The notes under the pieces were generated by a model that worked only from the letters and a program-made list of their open reading frames with translations, did no database searches and was not told the DNA's origin. Of a stretch of DNA of 64,000 nucleotides, positions 36,401 to 51,400 are shown one piece after another. Source of the DNA: Bedellia somnulentella (Eukaryota > Arthropoda > Insecta > Lepidoptera > Bedelliidae). The position numbers and the translations under genes are program-made. Each line of letters begins with the position of its first letter. Position 1 is the first letter of the stretch. The stretch spans positions 1,922,001-1,986,000 of the forward strand of contig OY755174.1 of assembly GCA_963576735.1 (NCBI GenBank), written 5' to 3'.

Positions 36401-39400
36401 TAAATTGTCGGAAATGTTTTATAACAATGATAATCATAGTTTATTATCTAACGAATAAGACAGCCAAATGTGACTAAAAAACTATGTACGCGTGTAAAAA
36501 ACTGTCATGAACTTTTGACCTTCTACTCGTGTAGTCCAAAACTGCCACGGAATAAATCATTGATATAATCGGTGCTATTTATACTTCTATCAACACTTAA
36601 TACTTCACTCTTGTATTTTTGTTTCACTACACAGTCTTTAATTGTTAGAGTTGTATTTTTTTTTGTTTATGTGTTATTCTATGTCGGATTAATATAATAT
36701 GTACAGTACAAATCCATCTTAAATTCCATGCGTGTCATGAGATGAAAAAGCGATATCACGGCAACTATTTTGTAACTCACGCTTTTGGTGCCCATTGAGG
36801 TAGGCAGGGACTATCGATCGCCCATTCGTACGATACTGGCAAACTTCTCTAGCTTCGTTTACACCTATCAATCTTTTCATACATGCTTTAGTATTCTTTA
36901 TACTTCGGACGCCGGCCTTGTTGAGCACAGTCTCAATTTGGTACAAGTGTGTCCTCTGTGGTCGTCCTCTACTAACACTATAAACCAAATTATCTCTATA
37001 GATCTCTTTTACCGATTTACTATCATACATCCTCTATGCACCACAACCATCTCAGCATGTCTTTTTCTATATTTTTTATAATATTATCTTTCACACCACA
37101 CCTTTCACGGATCTCACTATTCCTCACTTGATCACATAACGTAACATTACAATCCTTTTATTCTTCTGAGTATGTATGTAGTTGAGTTATTATCCCATAG
37201 TACAAGTTAAACTTATTTTGGGGCTAACTTGATCTGTGTACTGTACAATGTGTCCGTATATTTATTTATTGTAACTTTTTAAATGATTCAGTATGTTTTA
37301 TTACGTCTTATCAAATATGTATTGTTCAAACGCATATTATGATCGCCAGTGGTGTGATATTCAAGGCTTGTGGCGAGTGTAAAGAGGTTAGGATTTCCTC
37401 TATCCCCAGTAATATATGCGTGACATTACATATAGATAAAATATATATTCATAATACCTAGTTTTACCTTTACCTTTACTCACGGCCATAACTCAAAAAA
37501 ACCTAACTAGAGATTCAGAACTAGAAATCCCACAGCCAACATTTTGATCTTTAGAAACCAAAGTTTCAAGTCGTCTCTTTCGAAACTCGCGGGAAGAAAT
37601 ATGTTCCTGGGCTAAGTAAACTAAGCATGAAGACTTAACCTTTTTTTCCCTTTATTACAATAATTTTACCTTTCCTATATAAAGTTTTAGCAGCAGAAAA
37701 TCCAATCAACATTCCCTTTTAGAAACTTGTTCACTAACACACGCTTACTAAACCAGAATTCCATGATTTATTACCCAGACTGGCTTCAACCTGCGAAATT
37801 TCTATTTCTAGATGTTACTTATGGTAATTTATTTTAAAACTCTGACTTAACAGGTAATCTGATGCTGACATGGAAATAAATTATACATGGGTTAGTAAAT
37901 AACATATATGATTTTATTACTATCGGCAGACACTGCTCTCCACCACTCCCCCTTTTGATAAAGAAACTTCACCATTCGCGATTAACAAATTGAAAAAAAA
38001 AATTGTATAGATTTCAGAAAGGCATAAAAAAGTTAGAGCTTAGAGATATGGCAAATAGAATATTTCACCAAAAGCTGCTTATATTGTCCCGCTATCTACT
38101 AATAGCTTACAAGTTGACCGAATAAAATGGTTAGCCGAATTTTGAAAGCATAGTCGGTTTTTTTTAAATACGTGGTTGTTGGTGTTGGTGTAGGACTTTT
38201 GGCTACATCGCTCTTTAATCACGAATAACTACTAGAAGTGGTCCTTCCTGCTGCTGGGCAAGCACGAGCGCTATTTTATCGACACGATAACGGTTAGAAC
38301 AAGATGGCAGTATACGATACTAAGTAAGTGCGTAAGAGATGGCTGCTTTATCCCACGCGATTAATCAGTTCTATTTAAAATAGTAATGAACTTACAATTG
38401 ATGAAAAACATAAATAGGAAGTATATAGAAATATTACAGTTAAATTTGTACTTTATCTTAGCATTCGCAATAAAAGAGTAGGTAATTAAGCAACAATAAA
38501 GTGTTAAGTCCATTGTACAATGTTTACTAACCATATTTTCCTCTTCACTAAACATGCTTGTACTATAAATAGTATAATAATAATGCAATACATTGTAGTT
38601 GCCGTCCTGGTCAAGGACCTTATAAATATGACACCTGACTTCGCAATAAGCCAACTTGCCTTGTTGGCTCAATCGGAAGAGCACCGCCTAAGTTCAAAAG
38701 ACATGGATTAGAGTCTTTCACAGCCGTGTAGTGCCGGCTTAGAATGTCGCTACCCCTTTCTACCCACGGGTGTCGTAAGAGGCGACTAAGGGTATTGGGG
38801 CTTTTTATTGGATTTTTGGGCGATGCGGTTGGAGACCCATCACCAAAAACCTTTATTTTACCGCCTTTTCCCCACGCAACTTCCAAAAGTGGCTGATGAA
38901 TTTATAATTCCTTTGCTCTGGCTACCCCTTCTAGGGAATTATAACCGTGAGTATATGTATGTATGTAGAGTCTTTCATGGAGCCAATACTTTGTGTCTTG
39001 TCTTAAGTCATACTTATGCTTGGTGGATTTATCAAGGTTCTTAATTTTGAGGAAAAGCGTTGTGAATTAATAAGTGCTTTAAAAAATTACCTAAGTTTTA
39101 GTCACAAAAAAACGTGTTGATTTAATTGCATTAAACCCAAAAAAACTTAATGAAAATATACTACCTGAAGTCTAGCCGTGACTAAACAAGATACGAGCAT
39201 ATCCTATAAATTTATACCTATGCCTATTATGAATAAGCCAAGTAAATCACAAGTTAATGCTACATAGTTTTGTCTGAGACATTGATAACCGCAAAAATAT
39301 ACTTAAATAGCCGACAAAAACGAATGACAGCAACGTTTGCAACTAATTCTCTCCAATGAATCTTTCTAATCTTAACTTAACAAGGCAAGTGCGGTATAGC

Positions 39401-42400
39401 TATGGCCCAATCACCCTATTCAGGTTAGACTCGAGGCCTTCGTTGAGGACCTGTTTGGGCTGTGATGATGAAAAGGGATATTCTTGTAAAGTAGGTGATC
39501 ACTACGCTCAAACTCAATTAATATATTCTTTATTTGAAGGAAATTTTATTTATTCCATAAACTTACGGCTATAGATCCCAAAAAAGAGTTGCCAGAGCTT
39601 AAGAATTGGAAATACATCAGCAACTTCTTAAAGTTACGGGGAAAATATTAAAATGATGATTGTAGGGGTGAAAGATTTTCAGCCACATCGCCCAACAATC
39701 ACTTAAAAAACCCCGAAACCGTAATAACGACACCCTCGGTAAGAAATGTTTTTTGTGGGCTATTGCGCAAAGCAAAAAAGAAGCTGAAAATCCAAAGCTT
39801 TCAATGTTGCAAATGAGAGAATATTTCAACTTCCTACAAAACAAACACAAAAGATTAAATTTTCATATTTAATATTTATTTGCAGAAGAGACAGTGCTAA
39901 ATGAAGGCATACACCTCGAAGATGTGCCCACAGAGTATCTCAGCCACAAGGAGAAGTATGAAGCCGCCGTGAGGAGAGCATGTCTACTCTTCAAGCTGAT
40001 GCGTCGGCTGCAGGAGGAGGAGAATACTGGCATGGAGAACTATAGGTGAGGATAGACCCTTTCATGGTTTTGTGGGTATAGGGTATTTGAAAATGTTGTA
40101 GTCAGCCCGTGACCGTAGGTGTGCCGAAACGTCGGGCAAACATATCACGTAAGTGATTTAAAATATTCATTGGTTAATCCCGATTAGTATGTATTTACAA
40201 TGGCTAAAAACCACGAGACTTTAAAAGTGTATTTGAAAATGCTTTTCGTCAGGGTGTTTTGAAAGTCGATATAATTTTGAAAGGTACAATAGATGGTGGA
40301 TGGTAATGTTAGTAGAAAACGACCACGGAGGACGTATTTAGATCAAAATGATAATGTGTCTAAAAAGGCAGACGTCCGAAGTGTGAAGAAGAAAAGACCA
40401 TGTATGGAAAGATCGATGAATGTAAACGAAGCTCGAGAACTTGGACAGGATCGTATAAAGTGGCGATCTGAAGACTCTGCCTACCCCAATAAGAACCACT
40501 GAAAAAACTAAAAAACTATTTATGAACAATAGAATTTATTTAATAGAAATCTCAATCCAATTCGGTATGCAAAGTTTTTTTTTGGTATTTATTAAATATT
40601 TTTATTCGATAGTAAACACGAAAATAAAACACTTATTTGAATATTTTCCATTTAAAATGAGTAATTGTAAAGTTATGTTTTTTTAAAGATTGTTCAACTT
40701 TTGTACTTAATGACGTCATCGATCGATAAAATCACGTAGCGGCATGCAAATGAAGCGAAATGATTTATAAGAATGTTGCTGATTGCAAATCATATCAAGA
40801 ATTTGTGATGTCAAATGAAATTTTTAACGATATTATACTAAACAATCCTATGATTTTCGATATTTTATTAATAAACTGCAAAACCGTATGTCTTTGAAAC
40901 AACATTGAAGGTCAAACACTGTTACAGTTTTTTGATAAAATAACAGTCATCTTAGCTTCGATTGATATAATTTCAAGAAAATATTGTTTACAACCATAAT
41001 ATCTCGAAATGGTTTTGTAATCAGCATCACTTTAGTAAAACTTTGCATACCGAATTGTAATAAGTGATCTAACTGCTTTTACAAGATCGCTCAGCAAACC
41101 CTGAGACGTATGATTTAATATGTTTCATGCAAGAGCGAACAATTAACCAGTTATTATACCACTTCGTAGGAAATCTAGACTAACAATAGACATACCGACG
41201 TCACGACAAATACTGGAAAGATTTTAAAACGATGACTTAAATAGAGTAAGGTTAGCTATAAATTTGCAATCCATTATTGTTAATGCCGTGTAGTGCCGGC
41301 TTAGAATATCACTACTCCTTTCTACCCACGGGCGTCGTAAGAGGCGACTAAGGGCTTGTTAAGTGGTTTTTGGGCGATGCGTTTAGAGACCCATCACCAA
41401 CGAAACCTATTTCTACCATCTTTTCCCCTATTAACTTCGAAATGAGGCTGAAGAAATTCTAGCTCTGAAGCTCTGGCTAACCCGTTTTGGGATTTATGGC
41501 CGTGAGCGTGAGTATATGTATGTATGCATTAATTTAATCAGCCTACTCGTGAAGGAAGTTCTTCTCTAGAAGATTATTTGAAATAAAAAAAGGTACTAGC
41601 AGTTTTTTTGTATGACAAACAAATCGGTTAATTCTGTTATTAGCTATCGACATTACCTTGAGAGCAAGATTTTGTATTTGCATTATTAGGTCACAATTAC
41701 ATGCGTTATTGCAATTACAATGTCACTGTACATATTCATGTAATTAATGTAAAGGTTACATAATTTTGTTTTAGCATGTATGAATATCATCTGATTAAAT
41801 ATTTATAAATGTGAATAAACGGGAATGGTATTGCAGGATCGTATAATCTGGCAATCTTCAGTCTCTGCTTCTATTTACTTGTTAAATTTCTGAAGATCCT
41901 GTTAAACTTGAATTTTATTAAGTCATTGCACTTTCTTTGAACTAACTCTCAAGTTATGCTAATGTTTCAAAATATAATACTTATCAAGGTCAAGTGGTCC
42001 ATGGTTTTCTTTGTTACTACCTCTAATAACTTCTTCGGTTTTATAAGGAAAGTTTTATTTTGTTGTGTAATTAGAATAACACTACCCCATTTCTTCCGGT
42101 GGGTACGTAAGAGGCGACTAACGGTATTGGGGATTTTAAGGGATTTTGGGCGATGCGGTTGGAGACCCATCACCAACAACCTTTATTTTGCCATCTTTTC
42201 CCCACTTAACTTTCCAAAAGTGGCTGAGGAACGTCTAGTTCCTTAGCTCTGGCTACCCTTTCTAGGAATTTGTAGCCGTGAGTATATGTATGTATGTTTT
42301 ATTTTGACTTCAATCGCCTTGTGAAAGAATAACATTCTAAAAAATACACTCTAACCACTTGATATCACTTTATATGACTAGCCAAAAATACGTATGTTTA

Positions 42401-45400
42401 TTTAATTTGGTTAGTTCATTATTTTACAATAGAACAAAACATCGCTCACTGTGAATCATCAAAAATAGACACAGATTTAATTTTAAACTTTACAAGTTCC
42501 GTTTATTTATGTTAATTAACGTTCCATTGTAACGGTCGCAAAATTTCAATTAACATATTCTAAACTTTTTCTGTTTATGGTATTAGCGTCTAGGAAATTA
42601 GTATAACCTTAAGCCTCCTAATTGGTAATTGCACTCAAATAGCTCATATGTGGCTGGCAGAGATGTACCATAATTAAAGAGGCTATACCATATGTATAAT
42701 TTCATATACACATACATACATATACTCACGGCTATAAATCCCAAGAAGGGGTAGCCAGAGCTAAGGAACTAGAAGTTCCTCAGCCACTTTTGGAAAGATG
42801 AGTGGGGAAAAGATGGCAAAATAAAGGTTGTTGGTGATGGGTCTCCAACCGCATCGCCCAAAAATCCCTTAAAAGCACCAATACAGTTAGTCGCCTCTTA
42901 CGTACACCCACGGGTAGAAATGGGGTAGTGTTATTCTAAGCCGACACTACACAGCAAATATAATTTCACTTCCCCATTTATTGGTCTTGTTGTCGTATGA
43001 AGAGACTAAGAGGTTTCGCGCGATATGACTGGAAACGCATCAGAAGCAATCCTTTACTTTATGGTCTTTGCTACACATCTTCCAATATTAACTGAAGAGT
43101 AGCATACATACATACATATACTCACGGCTATAATTCTCTAGAAGTGATAGCCAGAGCTAGGAATTAGAAATTCCTCAGCCACTTGGAAAGTTGAGTGGGG
43201 AAAAGATGGTTTAATAAAGGTTGTTGGTGATGGGTCTCCAACCGCATCGCCCAATGTTCCCTCAAAAGCCCCAATACCGTTAGTCGCCTCTTACGTACTG
43301 AAGAGTAGCGTATTCCAAATAATTGATATCCGTGTGTAGAAATATTCGATACATTAAGTTTAGTAGGCCTGGGATCTTAAATCAGTAATAGTTATTTCAA
43401 AGAATCCAAAATATCCTTTCATTGACTTATAGCTGTGTAGTGTTGGCTTAGAATAGCACTACCCCATGTCTTCCGGTGGGTGTACGTAAGAGGCGACTAA
43501 CGGTATTGGGGCATTTTAAGGGATTTTTGGGCGATTCGGTTGGAGACCCATCACCAACAACCTTTATTTTTACCACCTTTTCCCCCAAGCAACTTCCAAA
43601 AGTGGCTGGGAGATTTCTAATTCCTAAGCTCTGGCTACCCCTTCTAGGGATTTATAGCCGTGAGTATATGTTTGTATGTATGTATGACTTATGCCAAAAC
43701 GTGTACAAAAACTATCTTATATTCAAACTTAATTTTGCCCCCATCATTTTAATTATTAGATAATAATACTTTATCGCTCCAAAAACAGTCAGGTCAGTTG
43801 CTATTAATTGATTAATCACACGGATTAATTTACAAACGCATCGAAGTGCCATTGAGACATGTGATAATTGATCTATCCATTATGATATGTATAAATGGTG
43901 ATAAACAATAATCTCACGAGCGTTTTGTTCGACGGATATTATATAAATAACCGTGATAGCGCAGTGGGTGCTACGTTTAAGAAATCTTGATTTCCATTCC
44001 CTACTCACTTCTTCACCAATATGTTCTAAAGTTATATGTGTGATCAATTTATCATGGTTGTTAACGATTAGGGAATTTTCGTAAGGAAACCATTAAGCTT
44101 TCCCAATAGAATATTCGTACAAAAAATACGATAGAATAGGGGACAACCCCTTTTACTTAAGTGCACTTTTCCAACAATACTGTACTGCAATATGTGGGTA
44201 CTCTGAACACCGGGTGATAGAAAAGTCACGTGATAATCAGAAGTATTAGTACCTCTGCCACCCCTACGGGGATATATAACATGAACATTTGAGTTAGAAA
44301 TGAGTTGACATTTACGAATCACCCAATCGTCAGTGTCGATGACACCTTGAAGAGTACTAAAGACAGGTCATCCACCGCCGGTTCCGTTAAATTATTATCT
44401 GTAGTATGATAAGATGTTTGTTATATTGCTACTGTCTGTGGTTCAAATTTAATAGCGTTGGGCTCATGACTCGAAGGTCTCAGGTCGATCCCCGGGGCAT
44501 ACGCTTATTTATTGAAAATAAATAAAAAATTAAAATGCATTTGTTTACAAGAAACATGAGTAGAATGGTTGTCAAATAAATTGTATCCGAGCTTTAATTT
44601 AAATGTGCTGCCGAAAACTGGCGTGTAAATATCTAGATGAATTAAAGTTTTACACATATGAAACATATCACTTTGTCAGTATACGAGGGGCATGCCAAAA
44701 CAAATTAGATGCTAAATAATTATAAAATTGATTCTTTATTACATATCGATCTTCTCAAAGTATTCACCCTGAGCACGTTTACACTTTTCCATACGTCTGA
44801 ACCCATTGGAAAATACCTGTGACCACTCTCCTTTAGATACCTCAGAAATCTCGAAATTATAGGCAACCAGCGCAGCGTATCTTCTTTGATTTCATACCTC
44901 TTCCCCTTTAGTTTTTCTTTGATTTTTGGAAACAAGTAAAAATCATAAAGCGCTATGTCAGGGGAATATGGCGGGTGAGGGAGAATTGACACATTTTTCG
45001 AGTTACAAAATCTAGTGTTCTGGCAGACGTGTGCGGCGCCGCATTGTCGTGGTGCCAGAGAAGGTGCCGGATTCCTGACTTCGGTGGCTTGTCACACCAA
45101 GCTGATATTACAGTTGGAGCACAAACTGTCACATACCATTCGGAGTTCCCCGTTCTTTAATTCACTAGCACAACAGTAGCAATATGACCGGTTTTGCAGA
45201 AAAACGAGACGACCATTTGTTTCTGTGTGCTTCGTGCGCGGCGACATTTCGTTGGAGTTGGCTCGTCTTTAAAGCACCATACAGTCGACTGTCGCTTTGA
45301 TTCGGGATCATAGTTATATAGCCATGTTTTGTCACCAGTCAGTATATCAAATACGTTTTTTTTCTCGCCTCCGTTGAATTTATCTGTCATGAATAGAATA

Positions 45401-48400
45401 GGCACCAATCCACCCGACGGTCTTTCTGCTCATCGGTAAGTTTGTGCGGCACCCATCTCGAACAACGTTTACGGAGAGAAAGGTGGTTGTGAATTATGGT
45501 TTGCATTGCTGCTGATCCAATTCCTAGTTCTCGCTCTAGCTCTACATATGTAAAAGCGTCGGGTTTCGCGAATAGGTTTTTCGAGTGCACGAACGTTTTC
45601 TTGCGTGACCGCGGTTGGCGGCCGTCCTGTCTTCGCTTCATCTTCGAGACATCCCCGTCCTCTTTTAAATTCAGCAAACCAATTGAATACTGTTGCTCGG
45701 GAACAAGCAGACTTACCAAAAGTAGAAGCCAAAAGTTCAAAACATTCCTGAGGCTTTAAACCTTTTTTAAAGTCATAATAAATCATAGCGCGAAAATCAC
45801 GTCGACTGAGCTCCATTGTTGCAAGTGAATTCCCGCCAGATTCTTGGAAAAATGACGCTCATTCAAATAAAAAATAAAGAAGTGTGTCCTACATTCAAAT
45901 ATTTCAATAAAAAACCAGCCTATAAGATGGTGTATAGCTTGCCAGTGTCAATTAAATGAGAAAAGAGTATCTAGTTTCTTTTGGCATGCCCCTCGTATTG
46001 CAAGCTGTATTGTGTAATAAATTATTTCAAAATTTTACTACAAATAAGGTTTTCAGCACTGATGACATTAAACTATAATATTTATAAGCATAATTTTAAC
46101 TGGCATTTCCAAATTGGGAATATAGATTAGGCATATAAAAGCGATAATGTTTGTGGCTTAAAGGTGAAATTTTGTTAGTAAAATTGTATATTCCCTTTAA
46201 ACCATTATATTTACACATATGGAATGTTCACAGGGAAGTGTTAGGTGGTTTCCTTGGCTCAGCAATCCTACGGGACGGCTCTCCCATAACTCTTCACTAC
46301 GTGATGTTCATACCCACGCTCATGGGGCAAGCTACCGTGGAACAGCAGGCCTATTGGATCGGCAGGGCTTTCTCTTGCAACCTTATTGGGACTTATGCGC
46401 AGGTATGTTTTTATTATGGGTTATTTACATGATTATCGTAAATGCAACAAAGAGAACCCCAGTAGTCATCTATACTTATAATAAATCTGTAGAGAGGTCA
46501 ATTCTGTACATTAAATATATTTTCAAAATAACTATCAGGGGGTGATTAGTGATCGATACTGATGCCAAAAATGCAATCAGTAAAATTTATGTCTGTCTGT
46601 CTGTCTGTCTGTCGGTTTGTATGTTCCTTATGGAAACAAAAACTACTCGACGGATTTTAACGAAACTTGGTAGAATTATTCTTTATACTCCTGGGCAGGT
46701 TATAGTGTACTTTTCAGCAGAGTAGTGAAGGGGAATTTTGGGAAAACGGGGGAAGTTACTCCATTTTTTAAGCTTCCGTCGCGTGTGCAGCCTTAATGGT
46801 TACAGTTGCATAGAAATCATGTATAACGGAATTATTCTACATTCTAAATTTTCTAAAAAATATCCTTCAACAGCATATGTCTATCTTTTATGGTTGACTC
46901 ACAATAACACGTCTAACTCCTGATAGCTTAGCAGTTCGGAGCATCCTGATTATATTTGTTTACCCTTACTTTTATAGTTCTCTCATTCATCTCTCTTTTT
47001 TAAAAGTTTACATTATTACCTATTTAATAAAAAAAAGAATCATAGAAATTGGTATAGGAACACCAAACTTATACATGAAATAAGCCATCGCGTCCTGTCG
47101 TCGCACGTGAATACTGAATCATGCTGGATTATTTATAGCAATAATGGTTGTGCGGGCAAAAGATAGCCGTGAGTATATGTATGATGTATGCAAAGTTTGT
47201 AACTCTGATTGTTTGTTTGCATGGGTTTATTTTCGGAGATACTGAACCGTTCATTAAAGCGCTTTCACAATCACAAAGCTAAACTATTCAGGAGTGCTAT
47301 AAGTGGCGCTAAATTTCACAAAGGTTGAGCAGTAATTGAAGAAACCTCAGAAACTTTTAAAACTACGCTACCCGTGCGAAGCTGGGCCGATCCACTACTT
47401 ACAGAATAAATCAAGTCATTAAGAAATGGGGCTATTTAAGTGGTTTTGGTGATGCGATTGGAAAACCTTTGCCAACTATACTTTATTTCTACCATCTTGT
47501 TTACTATCTATCTACTTTATTTCTATCAACTTCCAAATGTGGCTGAGAAGTTTCTATCTCTGAAGCTCTGTCTACCCCTTTTTGGGATTTGTCGCCGTGA
47601 GTATATGTATGTATGTAGTCTTTACAGGGCCATATGTATGTATATTTTCCGGAAGACTTACTCTTATGAGCCAATATCAGCACTCTTTGTTAATTCCTTA
47701 CACGCAAAATGTTTTGTGATTTGAAGAGTTACTCTTGTCTTGTAATATAACTTTTGGGGATGGTTTGAATATTTCCGTGTACATACATATACTCACGGCT
47801 ATAATTCCCTAGAAGGGGTAACCAGAGCTAAGGAATTATAAATTCCTCAGCCACTTTTGGAAGTTGAGTGGGGAATAGATGGTAGGAATAAAGGTTTTTG
47901 GTGATGGGTCTCCAACCGCATCGCCCAAATATCCAATAAAAAGCCCCAATACCCTTAGTCGTCTCTTACAACACCCGTGGGTAGAAAGGGGTAGCGACAT
48001 TCTAAGCCGGCACTACACGGCAATCTACACACTACTACACATATATAATAGGTATACATCATTTCTTAAGAGATACATTAAATTGTATTCATACGATCAA
48101 GTTTTTATTTATTAAAGCTCCCTTATAATATTTTACACATTGCCTTTTCTTTTTTCTAGACGGAGTTAGGTCACGGTACTTTCATCCGCGGTCTAGAAAC
48201 CACAGCGACGTACGATGTCTCCACCAAAGAGTTTGTGTTGCACAGTCCCACTTTGACCTCGTACAAATGGTGGCCTGGCGGTTGTAAGTATATTATCTAG
48301 TCTAGGTTTTTGCATTAATTTCAGACCTATCTCAGTCAAGGAAGGTTAGTAAATATAGACAAACAGTGAAATGGCTGGTCAACGTAAAACATTTACACAA

Positions 48401-51400
48401 ATGAATGGCAAACGCGGGTTACTTATGTTTCGTAATGGTTTTCATTGATCTTGATCTTATCCCATTTCTTCCGGCGGGTGTACGTTAGAGGCGACTAACG
48501 GTATTGGGGCTTTTTAAGGGATTTTTTGCGGTTGGAGACCCATCAACAACAACCTTTATTTTACCATCTTTTCCCCACGCAACTTCCAAAAGTGGCTGAG
48601 AAATTTTTAAATCCTTAGCACTGGCTACCCCTTCTAGGGATTTATAGCCGTGAGTATATGTATGTATGTTGATCTTATTAAATTTTTTAAAAATCTCTTC
48701 GTTACAAGAAGACATATTGATGTGATTCACCTCATGAAGCTACACAAAAGGTGTGTATATATAGCTCTTTACAACAAATAGCATGCGCGTTCTGCTTGCC
48801 CAAGTAGCTTGTGTGCAAGCACTTTTTGTTCATAAATTCAAATTTTCGTCTCTCATTCTCATGAATACTATTTCAATTCCAGTGGCCCACACAGCAAACT
48901 ATTCCATAGTAGTCGCTCAACTATACACGAAGGGTAAATGCCACGGCATTCACCCCTTCATAGTTCAGCTGAGGGATGAGGAAACCCATATGCCCCTCCC
49001 TGGTATAAAGATAGGTGAAATCGGTGCCAAATTGGGTATGAACGCTACGAACAATGGTTTCCTAGGATTCGATCGCGTGAGGATTCCTCGGGAACATATG
49101 CTGATGAAGAATGCTAAAGTTTTAGAGGTAATATTTTTTTATTTATATTTACTGTTTGTAAAGTATTGTATTGAATTTCTTGTCGAAAATATACGATTTG
49201 GTTTTGTTCAATGTTAGTATTAATTAATCATATATTCAGTCATTCATCAGCAATCAAATAATTTATCAGTCACCTATTGATAGATGTCTTTACATGAATA
49301 ACGATCATAAAAAAGCAAGGTACTCTACAAGTAAACATCTGCTGTTTATAACATAACATAACACAAACGCTCACGTTGTATATCCCCGAAGGGGTTGGCA
49401 GTGGTACTAATACTTCTGAACATCAAGTGACTTTTTCACCTGGTGTTCAGAGTACCCACGTTTTGCATGGACAGTGTACTCACGTGATAGGGGGCAGGCC
49501 TATCGCCGTTTTGTACGAATACACTGTGACATGACTAAGTACAACTCAGCCATGTGGGTTTCCTCACGATGTTTTCCCTCACCGTTAACAACCATGATAA
49601 ATTAACCACACATATGTCTTTAGAAAAGACAAATTGGTGTAGGCCCGACTCGGGATTTGAACACTAGTCGCTTGCACGATAACCGGTGTTCTACCCATTG
49701 AGCTATCACGTCGTCGTCTTCGTGTTTACCTAACCAATATAACTACTTAGCAACCCCTACTTTAGTTTAACTAAGTAACAATTTACCATAAGATCCATTA
49801 CCACAAGCACAAATGATTTAAGAAAAGCTTCAGAAATGCAGTTCGGAATGAGAGGTTAGATGCGAGTCATTAATAGTCCAGATTAACGACCGATTCTCAC
49901 GAAATTAGTGTAAATACTTCGTCGGAACGATTTACTTATCCTGATCTATTCTCATTCGTTTTATTACATACATATACTCACGGCTATATTTCCCTAGAAG
50001 GGGTAACCAGAGCTAAGGAATTATAAATTCCTCAGCCACTTTTGGAAGTTGAGTGGGGAAAAGATGGTAAGAATAAAGGTTTTTGGTGATGGGTCTCCAA
50101 CTGCATCGCCCAAAAATCCATTAAAAATCCCCAATACCCTTAGTCGCCTCTTACGACACCCGACACGGTAGAAAGGGGTAGCGACATTCTAAGCCGGCAC
50201 TACACGGCATCATTATTTATTTATTAACAAGGCGAAACAGCCATTATAGACTTATCTCAGCTACAAGTATCTCATATTTGTTTCTAGGACGGAACCTACG
50301 TGAACTCCCCCAGTTCCAAGCTAACTTACGGCACAATGATGTTTGTGCGAGTGGTTTTGGTAAACGACATGTGTATTTATATGGCCAAGGCTGTCACCAT
50401 TGCTACCAGATATTCGGCTGTGAGGAGACAGTCGCAACCGAAACCGAAGTAAGATCAAAGTAAAATACGATTTTCAGGTGTTTTCCAAAGAAAAGACGTC
50501 ACGAAACTCTATACACAGTTTCCCATATTTACAAATAAATAAATTAACTTTTAATTTTTAAGAATTTCTAAACGACCGAAACAATGCTAATTTGGCCAAT
50601 AGCCGCTTTGTGTAAAATTTATAATAAGAAGTTATTCAAAAAGTGTTCCTTACCAATTCGTGGCGAATTCAGATCGGCTGGAATTGTATTAATGGAGTTA
50701 ATATCTCAAAAAGCTAACCCGTTTCTTTCACTTTCAACGTATGTCTTCCTGAAATAGGAATGAATGAGTGAACGAACTAGTCTCTTTTACTTTCAACAAA
50801 CGTCTGCTTTTTATAAACAATAAAATAAATGCATAAACGAACTTATTTCCCACCAGCGAACCGGAGCCCCAAATCCTGGACTACGTAACGCAACGCCACA
50901 AATTGTTCGTGGGGATAGCAGCGGTACACGCTTACCGATTATGTGCCAATTGGCTGTGGGACATGTACAACAATGTCACCGCAGAATTGGATACGGGGGA
51001 CTTGGATCGGTTGCCTGAGGTGAGGACTTTCATATATTTTGTACGAATTGTTACAGAGTGTGTATAAACTAGTTCTTAACTTGTAATATACCTAAATGTG
51101 AATTGGCCTTGTTTCGTTATCTCTGGACATCCCTGACGTTTTGCTAGAGAAAAACGTAATCACAATGAACGTAAAGAGTGAATGTGACGGAATTATGGTG
51201 TTGAACATTTTAAATTGATCTCTTGGATTGCAATTTAATTATGATTTTATGCTTAGTTATGGAATGTAATACCGTCTTTTTGTTAGTTGTATTTTGTGGT
51301 GGATTTCCCACACCACTTTACTAAACATGTTGCCTACTTTCAAAGCAATAGTAATTAATAAAAGAGTATGTTTCAATATTTTTGTTGCACGATTACTCAG

